A stretch of DNA of 64,000 bases from Streptomyces sp. ISL-36 (GCF_018614205.1 NZ_JAGGOS010000094.1:1-64000), one strand, 5' to 3'; counted from the stretch's first letter, positions 25,922 through 34,574 are shown. Numbers and translations: made by a program. Notes: generated by a model not told the origin, from the letters alone.

Positions 25922-28260
25922 GAGGACAGGCCGGTCCTCCTCACGGAGATCACGTGCTGCGGGCTTTCGCGGACGGACACAGCCGCGTATACCAAGCAGC
26001 CGGTGACCAGATCATCGTGGAGTACGCCGTCCAGCAGTCCGAACCGCCTGTTCCAGGGGCCGGTCTGGGGTGGGCGAGTCCGGAGTCGGTCCGTACTCCT
26101 CTGGTCGCACCGCTGAGTTCGCCGCTGCGCGACCGGCTCGATATCCGTGCCGTCCTTCTGGAGGCCGTCCGCGATCCGGCCGCCGCGGCGAACGGCGTAC
26201 ACGTCGTCCACGGCATGGCAGGCAGCGGCAAGACCGCGCTTGCCCAGACAGTGTTCGACGAGGCAGTGGCCGGCCATGGAGTCGTCGGGCTCTGGGTCAA
26301 CGCCTCCGACCGTTCGTCGTTCCGTTCCGGGATGCTGGCCGTGGCTCACGATCGCGGGGCCACGCAGCGGGAGGTCGACGCCGCTCGGGAGGGCCGCCGC
26401 GCGGAAGCGGACTTCGTCTGGCAGTACCTGGAGCGGTCGCCGGAGCCCTGGCTACTCGTCCTGGACAACGCGGACGATCCGTCGGTGTTCGGGCACGGCG
26501 CCTGGCTGCGGTCGAGCAGTCGCGGCATCGTCCTGATCACGAGCCGGCTCCGGGACGCCGTCGCGTGGCGTCGGGCCGCCAGACATCCGCTGGACGTCCT
26601 CGACCTCACCTACGCCGTCGACGTGCTGCGCGACCTGGCGGTCAGCAACGAGGACGTCGCCAAGCTGGAGCTGCTGGCGCGGCGGCTTGGCTGTCACCCG
26701 TTGGCGCTGTCACACGCCGGCGCCTACCTCGGCCGACAATTTCTGGAGCCGGTCTCCGTGGACGAATACCTGAGGCGCCTTGACGCCGACCCGTCGCTGC
26801 TCGACCGCGGTGCTGCGCCTGGGGAGCAGGAACTGCGGCGGCTGATCACCGGTACCTGGCAGATCTCCCTGGACGCCCTCACCGAAGAGGGCGTTCCCGA
26901 GGCGACGACACTGCTCAGGCTGCTGTCGTGCTTCGCCAGCGCGCCGCTGCCCGTCGGAGTCCTCGCTCCGACGGGGCTCGACGGCACCGGACTGCTCCAC
27001 GCGGATCCGCCACTCATCGGCGAACGCGCCAACCTCGCCCTCGAAGGGCTGATGACCCACTCCCTGGTCTCGCTCATCGAGGCGTCCGCCGGCGCCGAGC
27101 GTGCCGCCGTGCGCAGCGTGCAGGCGCACCCGCTACTCCTTGAAACGGTGGCATCCCGCGTGCCGGTCGCCCAGCGGGCGCTGCTGCTTGAATCCGCCGC
27201 CGGCCTTCTGCGCCGGCTCCTGTCGACGGACTCGGGCCGCTACGTCGACCCGCACACCCTGCGGCTGTTCACGCCCCACGCCTCGGCCCTGCTGGGGCAG
27301 GCCGCCGCGCACCGCGCCGAGGCGGCGACCGTATCGGCGCTGGCGGTCGTACGTGATCTGCGCGACCAGTCGTACGCGCGCGGCGACTACGCCACGACGC
27401 GGGCGCTCGCGGACGACGCTGCCCACGTCACCCAAGGGCAGGGCTCCGCTGAGGCCCTAGCCGACCGGCACGAGCGCGGCCGGGCACTGACAGCCCTGGG
27501 TTTCTTCGACGAGGCCGCCTCGGTGCACGAGTCCACGCTGGAGGCCCGCGAGGCGCTGCTCGGCCCTGAGCACCCGGACACGCTCGCCAGCGCCCATGCC
27601 CTCGGCATCTCCCTGTACGGTCTCGGCCGCTGGGCGGAGGACGAGCGGTGCATGCGCCGGGCCGCCGAAGGGCGCGTACGCGTCCTGGGCGCCACGCATC
27701 CGGACGCGATCGACAGCCGGGGCCGGCTCGCCGAGGCCATCGGGCAGCAGCGGCGCTGGGACGAGGCACGCGAACTGGCGGCCGACAACCTGGTGGTGAG
27801 CGAGCAGGCCCTCGGCGATGACCACCCGCACACCCTCCTGAGCCGCATCGCCCTCGCCTGGGTTCTCGCCGGCATCGGGGAGTGGGAAGAGGCCGCCGTC
27901 CACACCCGTGCCACGCTGGAGGGCAGCGAGCGGGTGCTCGGCATGGACCATCCGCGGACGCTCGCCGCGCGGCAGCGCCTGGCGGACGTGTCGTCCCGTA
28001 TCGGTCAATGGGAACAGGCGCTGGAGGCCGCCGAGGCCGTGCGTACCACCCGACAGCGTGTCCTCGGTCCAGAGCATCCGCACACGCTGTCCATCGAGAT
28101 CATGCTGGCCCGCATCCTGCGCGGCCTCGGACGCGATGCGGAGGCCCGGGAGACGGCCGCGCGCACGCTCGAGCTCTGCGCGCGCGTCCTTGGTGATCAC
28201 CATCCGGATACCCTGGCATGCCGCGCCGAGCACGAGGCCGCGCTCGGCACCGCCGAATGA
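25918..28260 (+). CDS. NB-ARC/TPR NLR-like STAND ATPase with N-terminal signalling motif
   Basis: Predicted sensor of 780 residues. Residues 20-35 (GHSRVYQAAGDQIIVE) repeat the motif ending the upstream protein. The NB-ARC domain carries Walker A VHGMAGSGKTALAQ near 98, WLLVLDNADD (Walker B), RGIVLITSRLRD (sensor), CHPLALSHAGAYL (GLPL-like) and VQAHPLLLETV (MHR-like region). The C-terminal 270 residues contain about six 42-residue TPR units marked by LGxxHPxT (LGPEHPDT, LGDDHPHT, LGMDHPRT). No fused enzymatic effector is present, so signalling probably goes to the 25502 product through the shared motif. No frameshift. Confidence 0.87.
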   Translation: MRGQAGPPHGDHVLRAFADGHSRVYQAAGDQIIVEYAVQQSEPPVPGAGLGWASPESVRTPLVAPLSSPLRDRLDIRAVLLEAVRDPAAAANGVHVVHGMAGSGKTALAQTVFDEAVAGHGVVGLWVNASDRSSFRSGMLAVAHDRGATQREVDAAREGRRAEADFVWQYLERSPEPWLLVLDNADDPSVFGHGAWLRSSSRGIVLITSRLRDAVAWRRAARHPLDVLDLTYAVDVLRDLAVSNEDVAKLELLARRLGCHPLALSHAGAYLGRQFLEPVSVDEYLRRLDADPSLLDRGAAPGEQELRRLITGTWQISLDALTEEGVPEATTLLRLLSCFASAPLPVGVLAPTGLDGTGLLHADPPLIGERANLALEGLMTHSLVSLIEASAGAERAAVRSVQAHPLLLETVASRVPVAQRALLLESAAGLLRRLLSTDSGRYVDPHTLRLFTPHASALLGQAAAHRAEAATVSALAVVRDLRDQSYARGDYATTRALADDAAHVTQGQGSAEALADRHERGRALTALGFFDEAASVHESTLEAREALLGPEHPDTLASAHALGISLYGLGRWAEDERCMRRAAEGRVRVLGATHPDAIDSRGRLAEAIGQQRRWDEARELAADNLVVSEQALGDDHPHTLLSRIALAWVLAGIGEWEEAAVHTRATLEGSERVLGMDHPRTLAARQRLADVSSRIGQWEQALEAAEAVRTTRQRVLGPEHPHTLSIEIMLARILRGLGRDAEARETAARTLELCARVLGDHHPDTLACRAEHEAALGTAE

Positions 28261-28304
28261 ACGCCGGTTTATCGCAGAGAAGTTGACGAGGAGGACTGCA
28301 CGTC

Positions 28305-28517
28305 GTGACCGAGCCGATACGGGTGTGGCGGAAGAGCAGCTACAGCGGCGCCGACAACGGGTGCGTGGAACTACTCACCCCCCCCCCGCTGCCCAGGGTC
28401 CCGATTCGCGACTCAAAGCTCGCGCACGGGCCGGTGATCAACTTCTCGGACCGTTCCTGGGAGCCCTTCGTCCACGCCGTGCAGCAAGGTGAATTCGCCA
28501 ATCATGACTTCCACTGA
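28305..28517 (+). CDS. DUF397 domain protein
   Basis: A 70-residue DUF397 protein: VWRKSSYSGADNGCVEL, VPIRDSKLAHGPVINFS, and WEPFVHAVQQGEF are the family blocks. These usually accompany XRE-type regulators in Streptomyces as partners of anti-sigma-like switches; no such regulator is next to it here. GTG 28305 follows GACGAGGAGGACTGC, 44 bases after the NLR gene, so it may be in the same operon. It contains a run of ten cytosines (28378-28387), unusual inside a gene and prone to slippage. Confidence 0.85.
   Translation: MTEPIRVWRKSSYSGADNGCVELLTPPPLPRVPIRDSKLAHGPVINFSDRSWEPFVHAVQQGEFANHDFH
28378..28387 (+). repeat. Ten-cytosine tract inside the DUF397 gene
   Basis: An uninterrupted C10 run encoding part of a Thr-Pro-Pro-Pro stretch between the two conserved blocks. 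Gain or loss of one base would remove the conserved RDSK/WEPFV half. Confidence 0.6.
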
Positions 28518-28586
28518 CAGGCCCATGCACAGCCGTTCACGATGCTCGGGCGCAACGCCGGGCGCGGCGGCACGGCGGTAGCCCCC

Positions 28587-28890
28587 ATGGCGGACATGCC
28601 TACGCCGTCACCGACAGGCCCGGTCGGTGCTGACGTCTCCGTACGGGATCACGCCCGCTGGGTCAGCGCCGAGCGGGACCAGTACATCGTGGAGATCGGC
28701 CAGTACGTCGCCCAGCACAGCGCGAGTCCCGCTCGCGACGCGTCGGAGCGCTCAGGACCGGACTCGGTCCGTGTGCCACTCGCCGCGCGGTCCCCGTCGC
28801 CTGTTCGGGACCGGTATGACGTGCGGCGCGACCTGCTGCACGCCATCGGCCATCCCGAGGCGTCCCCGCACGTTCCGTTTCGGTCTCTAT
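28587..28890 (+). pseudogene. N-terminal relic of a second NLR gene
   Basis: From ATG 28587 the frame encodes DHARWVSAERDQYIVE (residues 21-36), a third version of the signalling motif. Then comes GPDSVRVPLAARSPSPVRDRYDVRRDLLHAIGHPEA, which parallels residues about 56-90 of the neighbouring NLR (ESVRTPLVAPLSSPLRDRLD, AVLLEAVRDPAA). Similarity ends near 28885, just before the P-loop would begin, and the convergent helicase gene ends at 28936. The rest of the NLR is missing. An earlier in-frame ATG exists at 28542. Confidence 0.65.
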
Positions 28891-28935
28891 CGCTGCGCCG
28901 GTCTCGGTCTTGGGCAGCGTCGGGGCTCATCCAAG

Positions 28936-31900
28936 TCAGGCACGCATTGCGGCGTATTCTCCGATCCACCCTGCCGCCAGCCTGTCACCGCGGGTGAAGA
29001 CGGCCGCGCCGCGGCGCCCCGCCGACGAGTCGGCCGGGTCGGCGCGCGGCAGGAGCAACGTGGTCTCCTCGCCGTGGGCGACGTGCAGAGTGGTGGTCGC
29101 ACCGTTCCACAGGCGGATCACGGCTCCTGGCGGGGCCCATACGTGGACCGCGTCGTCCTGGAGGGTGAGGCGTGTGCCGGTGGCGCGCTCCGCGAGGAGG
29201 GCGCGGTAGCGGTCGGGGGTCAAGGCGCAGTCGCTCGGCGGGGTCGTGCCATTCCAGTCGGGCGCGTCGATGCCGCGTGCCCGTGCCGCATTCCACATAC
29301 GTGGGACGAGCCCGGGCGCGAGCGGGGCGGTGGCCATGCGCTCGCACATCCAGAGCAGTCGTCCGGCCCCTCGGCCGGCCCCCAGGGTGCGCCAGCGGAT
29401 GCGCAGCGCGAGGTCGCCGGCGACGACGGCCACCCAGGGATGAACCGTGCCGAGGGGGCCCTGCGCGCCGAGCCAGGCCAGATAGCGCTGGGCCTCCTCC
29501 AGGATGCCGGTCATGGAGTCCACGGGGATACCGAGGACGTAAGCGGGGCGGCCACGGAAGAGGCGCGAACGAGTCGCCGCAAGGAGCAGGACCGCGCGGG
29601 CCAGGTCTCCGGCCTGTGGCCGCTGCCCGTCGTCCTGCGCCGCCTCCTCCGCCGGACCAAGGCCCCAGGGGTCCTCCTGCTCGTCGTCCGCGTGCTCGGT
29701 CTCACGCAGGACCCGGCGCAGGGCAGCCTTCGCCCGCTCGGTGAACGGCGCCTGTTCGAGTACGGGAAGGCGGGTACTGAGCAGGGCCGCGAGCAACTGC
29801 TCGGCGGCGAGCGGGTCTTCGGGTACCGGGGCCTGCCGCAGCGCCGTCGCCAGGTCGTCGGCGAGCGTGGCATCGACCATGAAGCGACTGGTGAGCCGGC
29901 CCAAAGCACTGGGCTCCAGGCGGTCCTCGTCGGCGGCAGGCCGCAGACAGCCCACGTCGGCGAGGAACTGTGCAGCCTCGTGCAGCGGCTCGACGCTGTC
30001 ATGGCCCTGATAGGCCGCGAACGTTCCGGCCCACCAGCGCTCCGCCTCCTCCAGGGTCGACAGCCGCTCCTGCACGGCCTCGGCGAGGAGGTGGTCGGCC
30101 AGGTGCTCGTCCAGACGCGACCGTACGGTGTACCCGGCGGCCAACCGGGCCTGCCAGTGGGCCCGTTCCGCCGGGTCGGTGAGCAGGAACGCCCAGCCCT
30201 CGCGCTCTCCGGCACCGATCCGCCCGGCACGGCCGAACATCTGCTGGACCATCGACACCTCGATACGGTCCAGGCCGATGGTGGTGTCGCCGACGATCAC
30301 AGCGCGGGCGGGCAGGTTGACGCCGGCCGCCACGGTGGACGTCGCGACCAGGATCTCCGCCTCGCGGGCGCGGAAGGCCTGCTCGGCCTCCCGCTTGTAC
30401 GGCCAGTCCCGGTAGTGCAGCCGTACCCCGGCCTTGGTGCACAGCCGCTCCACGGCTTCGGCATCGTCGGCGTCCACACCGGCGGTGGGCACGCCCCGAT
30501 CGGCGGCCAGGGCGAGCGCCGTGGACCGCACCCGGCGTTTGCTGCCGCAGAAGACGAGGACGCTGCCGCCGTCCTCGGTGACCTGCCGGGCGATGCGGAC
30601 GGCGGCCTCTGTGCGGACGGCGGCCCGCTTCGACCAGTCTGACTCGTCGACCGGGGGCAGCAGGGGCAGTTGCCAGGTGAGCCGCGTGGGCCGCCAGGTG
30701 GTGCGGATCAGGCGGGCGCCCAGCCACTGGGCGACCTCGTCGGCGTTGGCGACCGTCGCGGACAGGCCGACGATCCGGGTGGCCGCGCTGTCCTCCCGTA
30801 CGCGGGCGAGCAGCGCCTCCAGTACGGCTCCGCGCGTCGGGTCGCCGAGCAGATGGATCTCGTCGACCACCAGGCAGCCGACCTCCGCGAGCGCGTCCCG
30901 CAGCGAGCCCGCACGGCAGATCGCCTCGAACTTCTCGGTGGTGGCCACCCACACGTCCGCCGACCGGATCAGCTCCGTGTCCACCGCGGCCTCACCGGTC
31001 AGGCGCACCACCCGCAGCCCGCGGCGGCGCCACAGCTGGAGCTCGCGGTCGAGTTCGTCGGTGAGCGAGCGCTGCGGCACCAGCCAGGCCGCCTTCCGTC
31101 CGCGTGCGTGCGCCTCCAGCGCCGCGACCATCCCGATCGGAGTCTTCCCCGCCCCTGTCGGCGCCACCACGACCAGATGCCCGGAGCCTTCAAGCACCCC
31201 CGGAACGGCGGCGGCCTGCACCGGGTTGAACGACGGGTGCGGCAGCAACCCGGCCCACTCGGCAGGCACCAGCTCGCCGACGGGCACGTAGGTGTCCCCG
31301 TCGCCGTCCGGCAGCTCCTCCAACGCGTCCCACTGGGCGGCGAAGGCGTCCCGGGCCGCCACCGCCCAGGGCCCGGCGGCAGCGGCCGCGCCATCCGGAC
31401 CGACCGCGAGCAGCTCCATACGGCCGCCGGTGTCGTTGACCGTGCCGACCTGTCCGGGCTCCTCCCAGTAGCGGCTGACGCGGTACGGGACGTCCCGCTC
31501 CTGTAGCCAGGTCCGCAGCGCCTCGTACTCCGGGGCTTCGGGGAGGATCACCCGCACGTCCTCGGCAGCCGTGAGCGCCGCGTCGGCCGGGCGCCATGCG
31601 GGATCGACCACCTTGCACCACAACAACGCGCGCTGCTCGGTCTCGTCGGGCACGGCCAGGTCATCCGGCCACGCCGGGCCACGGCCCGCGCCCACCCCCG
31701 GACGCGGCTGCGCTGGCACCCTGACAATCGCGGTCACGGTGATCCCCGGCCCGTCCGGGCACGCCCCGAGCGTCACGGGTGCCGGACGGTCCCGGGTCGC
31801 CTGGCCGGTGACCTGGCGGGGCACGGCGTCGGTCAGCTGGTCGTATCGCTTCACCCCGAGATCCGCGAGCGTGAAGGCGGTGGGACAGGCAGGGCAGACG

Positions 31901-32118
31901 AGCGCCGTGTACTGATAGGTCCGGCCCTGGGACTCGTACGGTCTGCGCAGGGCGTGCAGTTCGCCGCCGCACGCGGGACAACGGCGGCCGACGCTCTCCT
32001 CATAGTTCCACCCCGGCTCCGCGAACCGCGCCGGGAACTCTCCACCGAGCGTGACTCCCCACCGCTCCCGTGCCAGGTCGGTGACGGATCCCTGCACGTC
32101 GGCCTCGTCACTACGCAT
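28936..32118 (-). CDS. Ski2-like DEAD/DEAH-box helicase with N-terminal zinc motif
   Basis: An intact superfamily 2 helicase of about 1060 residues. Two CPxC pairs (Cys47/50 RRCPACGG and Cys75/78 LVCPACPT) precede the helicase core: LVVVAPTGAGKTPIGM (Walker A, about 319), AWLVPQRSL, CLVVDEIHLLGDP (DEIH box), VGLSATVAN, SVLVFCGSKRR, LVATSTVAAGVNLPAR and QMFGRAGRIGAGE. The last is Ski2/Brr2-like. A helical C-terminal region follows. Start assumed at ATG 32118; ATG 32154 is possible. Ski2-like helicases recur in phage-defence systems such as Hachiman and Hna, but no HamA-like partner is visible, so no system name is claimed. Confidence 0.85.
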   Translation of the reverse strand: MRSDEADVQGSVTDLARERWGVTLGGEFPARFAEPGWNYEESVGRRCPACGGELHALRRPYESQGRTYQYTALVCPACPTAFTLADLGVKRYDQLTDAVPRQVTGQATRDRPAPVTLGACPDGPGITVTAIVRVPAQPRPGVGAGRGPAWPDDLAVPDETEQRALLWCKVVDPAWRPADAALTAAEDVRVILPEAPEYEALRTWLQERDVPYRVSRYWEEPGQVGTVNDTGGRMELLAVGPDGAAAAAGPWAVAARDAFAAQWDALEELPDGDGDTYVPVGELVPAEWAGLLPHPSFNPVQAAAVPGVLEGSGHLVVVAPTGAGKTPIGMVAALEAHARGRKAAWLVPQRSLTDELDRELQLWRRRGLRVVRLTGEAAVDTELIRSADVWVATTEKFEAICRAGSLRDALAEVGCLVVDEIHLLGDPTRGAVLEALLARVREDSAATRIVGLSATVANADEVAQWLGARLIRTTWRPTRLTWQLPLLPPVDESDWSKRAAVRTEAAVRIARQVTEDGGSVLVFCGSKRRVRSTALALAADRGVPTAGVDADDAEAVERLCTKAGVRLHYRDWPYKREAEQAFRAREAEILVATSTVAAGVNLPARAVIVGDTTIGLDRIEVSMVQQMFGRAGRIGAGEREGWAFLLTDPAERAHWQARLAAGYTVRSRLDEHLADHLLAEAVQERLSTLEEAERWWAGTFAAYQGHDSVEPLHEAAQFLADVGCLRPAADEDRLEPSALGRLTSRFMVDATLADDLATALRQAPVPEDPLAAEQLLAALLSTRLPVLEQAPFTERAKAALRRVLRETEHADDEQEDPWGLGPAEEAAQDDGQRPQAGDLARAVLLLAATRSRLFRGRPAYVLGIPVDSMTGILEEAQRYLAWLGAQGPLGTVHPWVAVVAGDLALRIRWRTLGAGRGAGRLLWMCERMATAPLAPGLVPRMWNAARARGIDAPDWNGTTPPSDCALTPDRYRALLAERATGTRLTLQDDAVHVWAPPGAVIRLWNGATTTLHVAHGEETTLLLPRADPADSSAGRRGAAVFTRGDRLAAGWIGEYAAMRA

Positions 32119-32279
32119 GACCCGACTGTGGCATCCCGTGATCACCGCGCGCATGCGATTCGCACGGTTTTCCCCCGATGAAGCGGCCCCCGCCGGTGGA
32201 GTGGTCGCGGCAGGCGGCGGACGTCGCCGCGCCGCCGTACCGCCTTCACCACACGAGTGCCATGTACGCGGTTGGCGCG

Positions 32280-32920
32280 CTATGACGTCCTCAACGCAGT
32301 CTCTGGGCGGTACGGGCAGGGCGCCATGAGCTGGTTGTAGCGCTTGGCGAAGCGGGTGTGCGGTGAGGCTGCGGCGACGAGCGCGGCGTCGACGTCCCTC
32401 AACTCAGGAAGCGTGCGAACGCGCAGGCCGGCGCTGGTCAAACGCTCGTACTGCACGGTCATGGTGTCCGCGGTGGGCAGGGGGACGTCGCGCAGGACGC
32501 GTGGGTCGGAGCGTGCAAGCCCCAGGGACCAGAAGCCGCCGTCGGTGGCCGGCCCGGTCCAGGCGTCGCAGTCGGTCCACGCGCCTGGGGCGAGGGCGGG
32601 CGCGAGGATGTCCGTGGTGACCTGGGGAGTGTCCATTCCCATCGCAAGGACGGGGCCAGGGCCAAGGTCGTAGGCGGCGGCGATGCGCTCGGCCGGTGTG
32701 TCGGACAGGCTTGGTATCACTTCGGCGCCGGGCGGCAGCCAGGAGCCGATGTCTCCGTTGAGGAGGAGAACGTGCCGCTCGGCTGGCGCGGCGGGATCGC
32801 GATCTGGGTGTCGTGCAGGCACGCTTCGGCGAGGCTGGCAGCCTCGGCCGGGGTGAAGGGTGGTGTCAGCCGGGTTTTGACCCGGCCGGCGACAGGTGCA
32901 AGGACGAGCAGTGCGGTCAC
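32280..32920 (-). pseudogene. Frameshifted DUF2064 glycosyltransferase-like gene
   Basis: GTG 32920 opens with LLVLAPVAGRVKTRLTPPFT and AASLAEACLHDT, the N terminus of the DUF2064/TIGR04282 nucleotidyl-diphospho-sugar transferase-like family. Past about 32800 the protein continues in a different frame: PAERHVLLLNGDIGSW, VLAMGMDTPQVTT and GPATDGGFWSLGL, all conserved blocks. A one-base slip near 32780-32805 breaks a gene of about 212 residues. Related proteins occur in arsenosugar and small biosynthetic loci, but no partner genes are present. Confidence 0.7.
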
Positions 32921-33432
32921 AGGACTGGGGTCTCTCCGTTCAGCGGCGGTGGTGAGGCAGGTCGCTTCGCCGCATCGCGGGTCCCGTTCGCATACACCTC
33001 TCGCTCAGGCGATCTGATGGCCGAGACGGGTCACTCGCGCGGGCTGACCGCAGAGTGCGGCGGAGTAACGCCTGACACCGCGTGCAGACTCACGTCTTGC
33101 CCCTTCCTTCGTGTCATCGCCGAGGAGGGAGGCGCATCTGCACGCCGCGTGGGACTCGACCCCACAGCCAACTGATTAGCAGCCTTGAGGAAGCAGATCG
33201 GCGTCAGCCGCCCGAGCCCCTCCTTCTTGACTTCCTCCACGCGCTCTTGGAGACGGCCCCTGATTCGGGGGCCCTGCTCATGCAACACCTCGGCGCACTC
33301 ACCGCTCGGCCGCATGCGATGACGCGAGTCGTCAAATCTTCACGTGCTGAGAAATTTGGCGCGGCCGGAAACATCGACTACAACACCACCCACACCGAAA
33401 AACACGGCCAACGACCGTGTGAGCAGAGATGG
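32921..33432. other. 512-bp region upstream of the dead integrase, with a tRNA-like relic
   Basis: No gene is supported. The only structured element is the T-arm-like sequence at 33142-33204 described separately. The rest shows no family resemblance and no strong promoter. Confidence 0.4.
33142..33204 (-). other. tRNA-3'-end-like sequence, possible attachment-site relic
   Basis: On the minus strand GTGGG-GTCGAGT-CCCAC (33149-33165) folds as a 5-bp stem with a 7-base loop like a tRNA T arm. It is followed directly by GCGGCGT, which can pair 6 of 7 with ACGCCGA at 33198-33204. The span is only 63 bases, there is no D arm and the loop begins G instead of T, so it is not a functional tRNA. It could be a degraded integration site, which fits a tyrosine recombinase 230 bases away. 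Confidence 0.25.
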
Positions 33433-34574
33433 GTGAACAGGTTGGCTCAAATCATCGACAACGGTTCTGCCGCGTCGGGCAAGCGGTGGACCGTCCGCTA
33501 CAGGGGGCCAGGCGGACGCACCGGGCGTCAGCGGGAGAAATCGTTCGCCCGGAAGAAGGACGCGGTCGACTTCGCACCAAGATGGAAGGCGACAAACGCG
33601 AGAACATCTACGTCGACCCCGACGCCGGCAAGGTGTCGCTCCGCCGGTACGCGGACGACTGGCTCGCGAAGAAGACCGCTTCCGCCGGCACCCTCGAGTC
33701 GTACGAGCGCATCGTCCGCCTCCACGTGGTCCCCCACCTGGGGAGCAAGATGATCTCGCAGGTCACCGCAGCGGACATCGAGGGTCTGTACGCACGCTGG
33801 CGCCGGGATGGGGCGGCCCTCAACACCATCGAGTCCCGGCACATAGCCCTCTCGGCGCTGTTCTCCCACGCTGTGCGCCACAGGCGGATTCCCGTGAATC
33901 CCATGACGCAGGCCGAGAAGCTGGAGAACCCTGTCATTCCTGTCGACGACAGGAAACTTCCCAGCTTCGACGAGATAACCGCCATCGCCAAGGAGATCGG
34001 ACCTCGCCTGTCTCCGGCGATATGGCTCATGACGTGTTGCGGACTTCGTATAGGGGAATCTCTGGGAGTCTTCCCGGAAGACATGCGCGACGGCACCCTG
34101 CGAATCCGGCGGCAGGTGATTCGCTACAAGGACACCTCCGGAAAGTACACGCCGAAATACGCCCCGTTGAAGCATCGGAAAGAAGGCGAGTGGCGCGACA
34201 TACCCGTGCCTGCTTCCCTTGAGACATTCATCGACCGGCTTCCGATCCGCAATGCAAGCGGCGGGATGCCGTATCCCGATCTTCTACGCAAGTCGTGGGA
34301 CCGCGCCATCAGGCGGCTGGAGCTTCCCGCATACAACCCGCACGACTTCCGGCATAAATGGACCACCGTGGCCCTGACCAACGGAGTGTCCATTCACGAG
34401 GTGTCTCGCTGACTCGGACATCGTTCGATCAAGGTCACGGTGGACCGGTACGGCCACCTCACGCAGGACGGCCAGGAGCGCTGCCGTCAGGTCGTCGAGA
34501 CGGCCGTCGGGCCGCACATGCTCACACCAGGCCGAGCGACCTCAGCGCGCGGTGCTGACTTGGTGCTGACTTGA
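33433..34574 (+). pseudogene. Inactivated tyrosine recombinase (phage/ICE-type integrase)
   Basis: N-terminal Arm-type domain (LAQIIDNGSAASGKRWTVRYR ... REKSFARKKDAVDF) in one frame. Near 33574 a one-base loss shifts it; core-binding (VSLRRYADDWLAKKTASAGT) and catalytic domains continue in another frame with TCCGLRIGESLG (catalytic Arg) and NPHDFRHKW (HxxR). At 34410 TGA replaces the Trp codon expected before LGHRSIKVTVDRYGHL, removing the catalytic His and Tyr. Reading through ends at TGA 34572. Two lesions mean the element can no longer integrate or excise by itself. The last bases overlap the convergent C39-peptidase gene. Confidence 0.85.

Noticed and set aside
28627..30642. A 671-codon plus-strand frame opposite the Ski2-like helicase
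   Set aside because: Shadow of the helicase; its first part only reflects the NLR relic read in another frame.
28936..32118. A Hachiman (HamA-HamB) system
   Set aside because: The helicase is Ski2-like and of suitable length, but no DUF1837-like HamA partner is next to it.
33142..33204. A functional tRNA gene
   Set aside because: Only 63 bases, no D arm, first T-loop base is G and no consistent anticodon stem; kept only as a possible relic.
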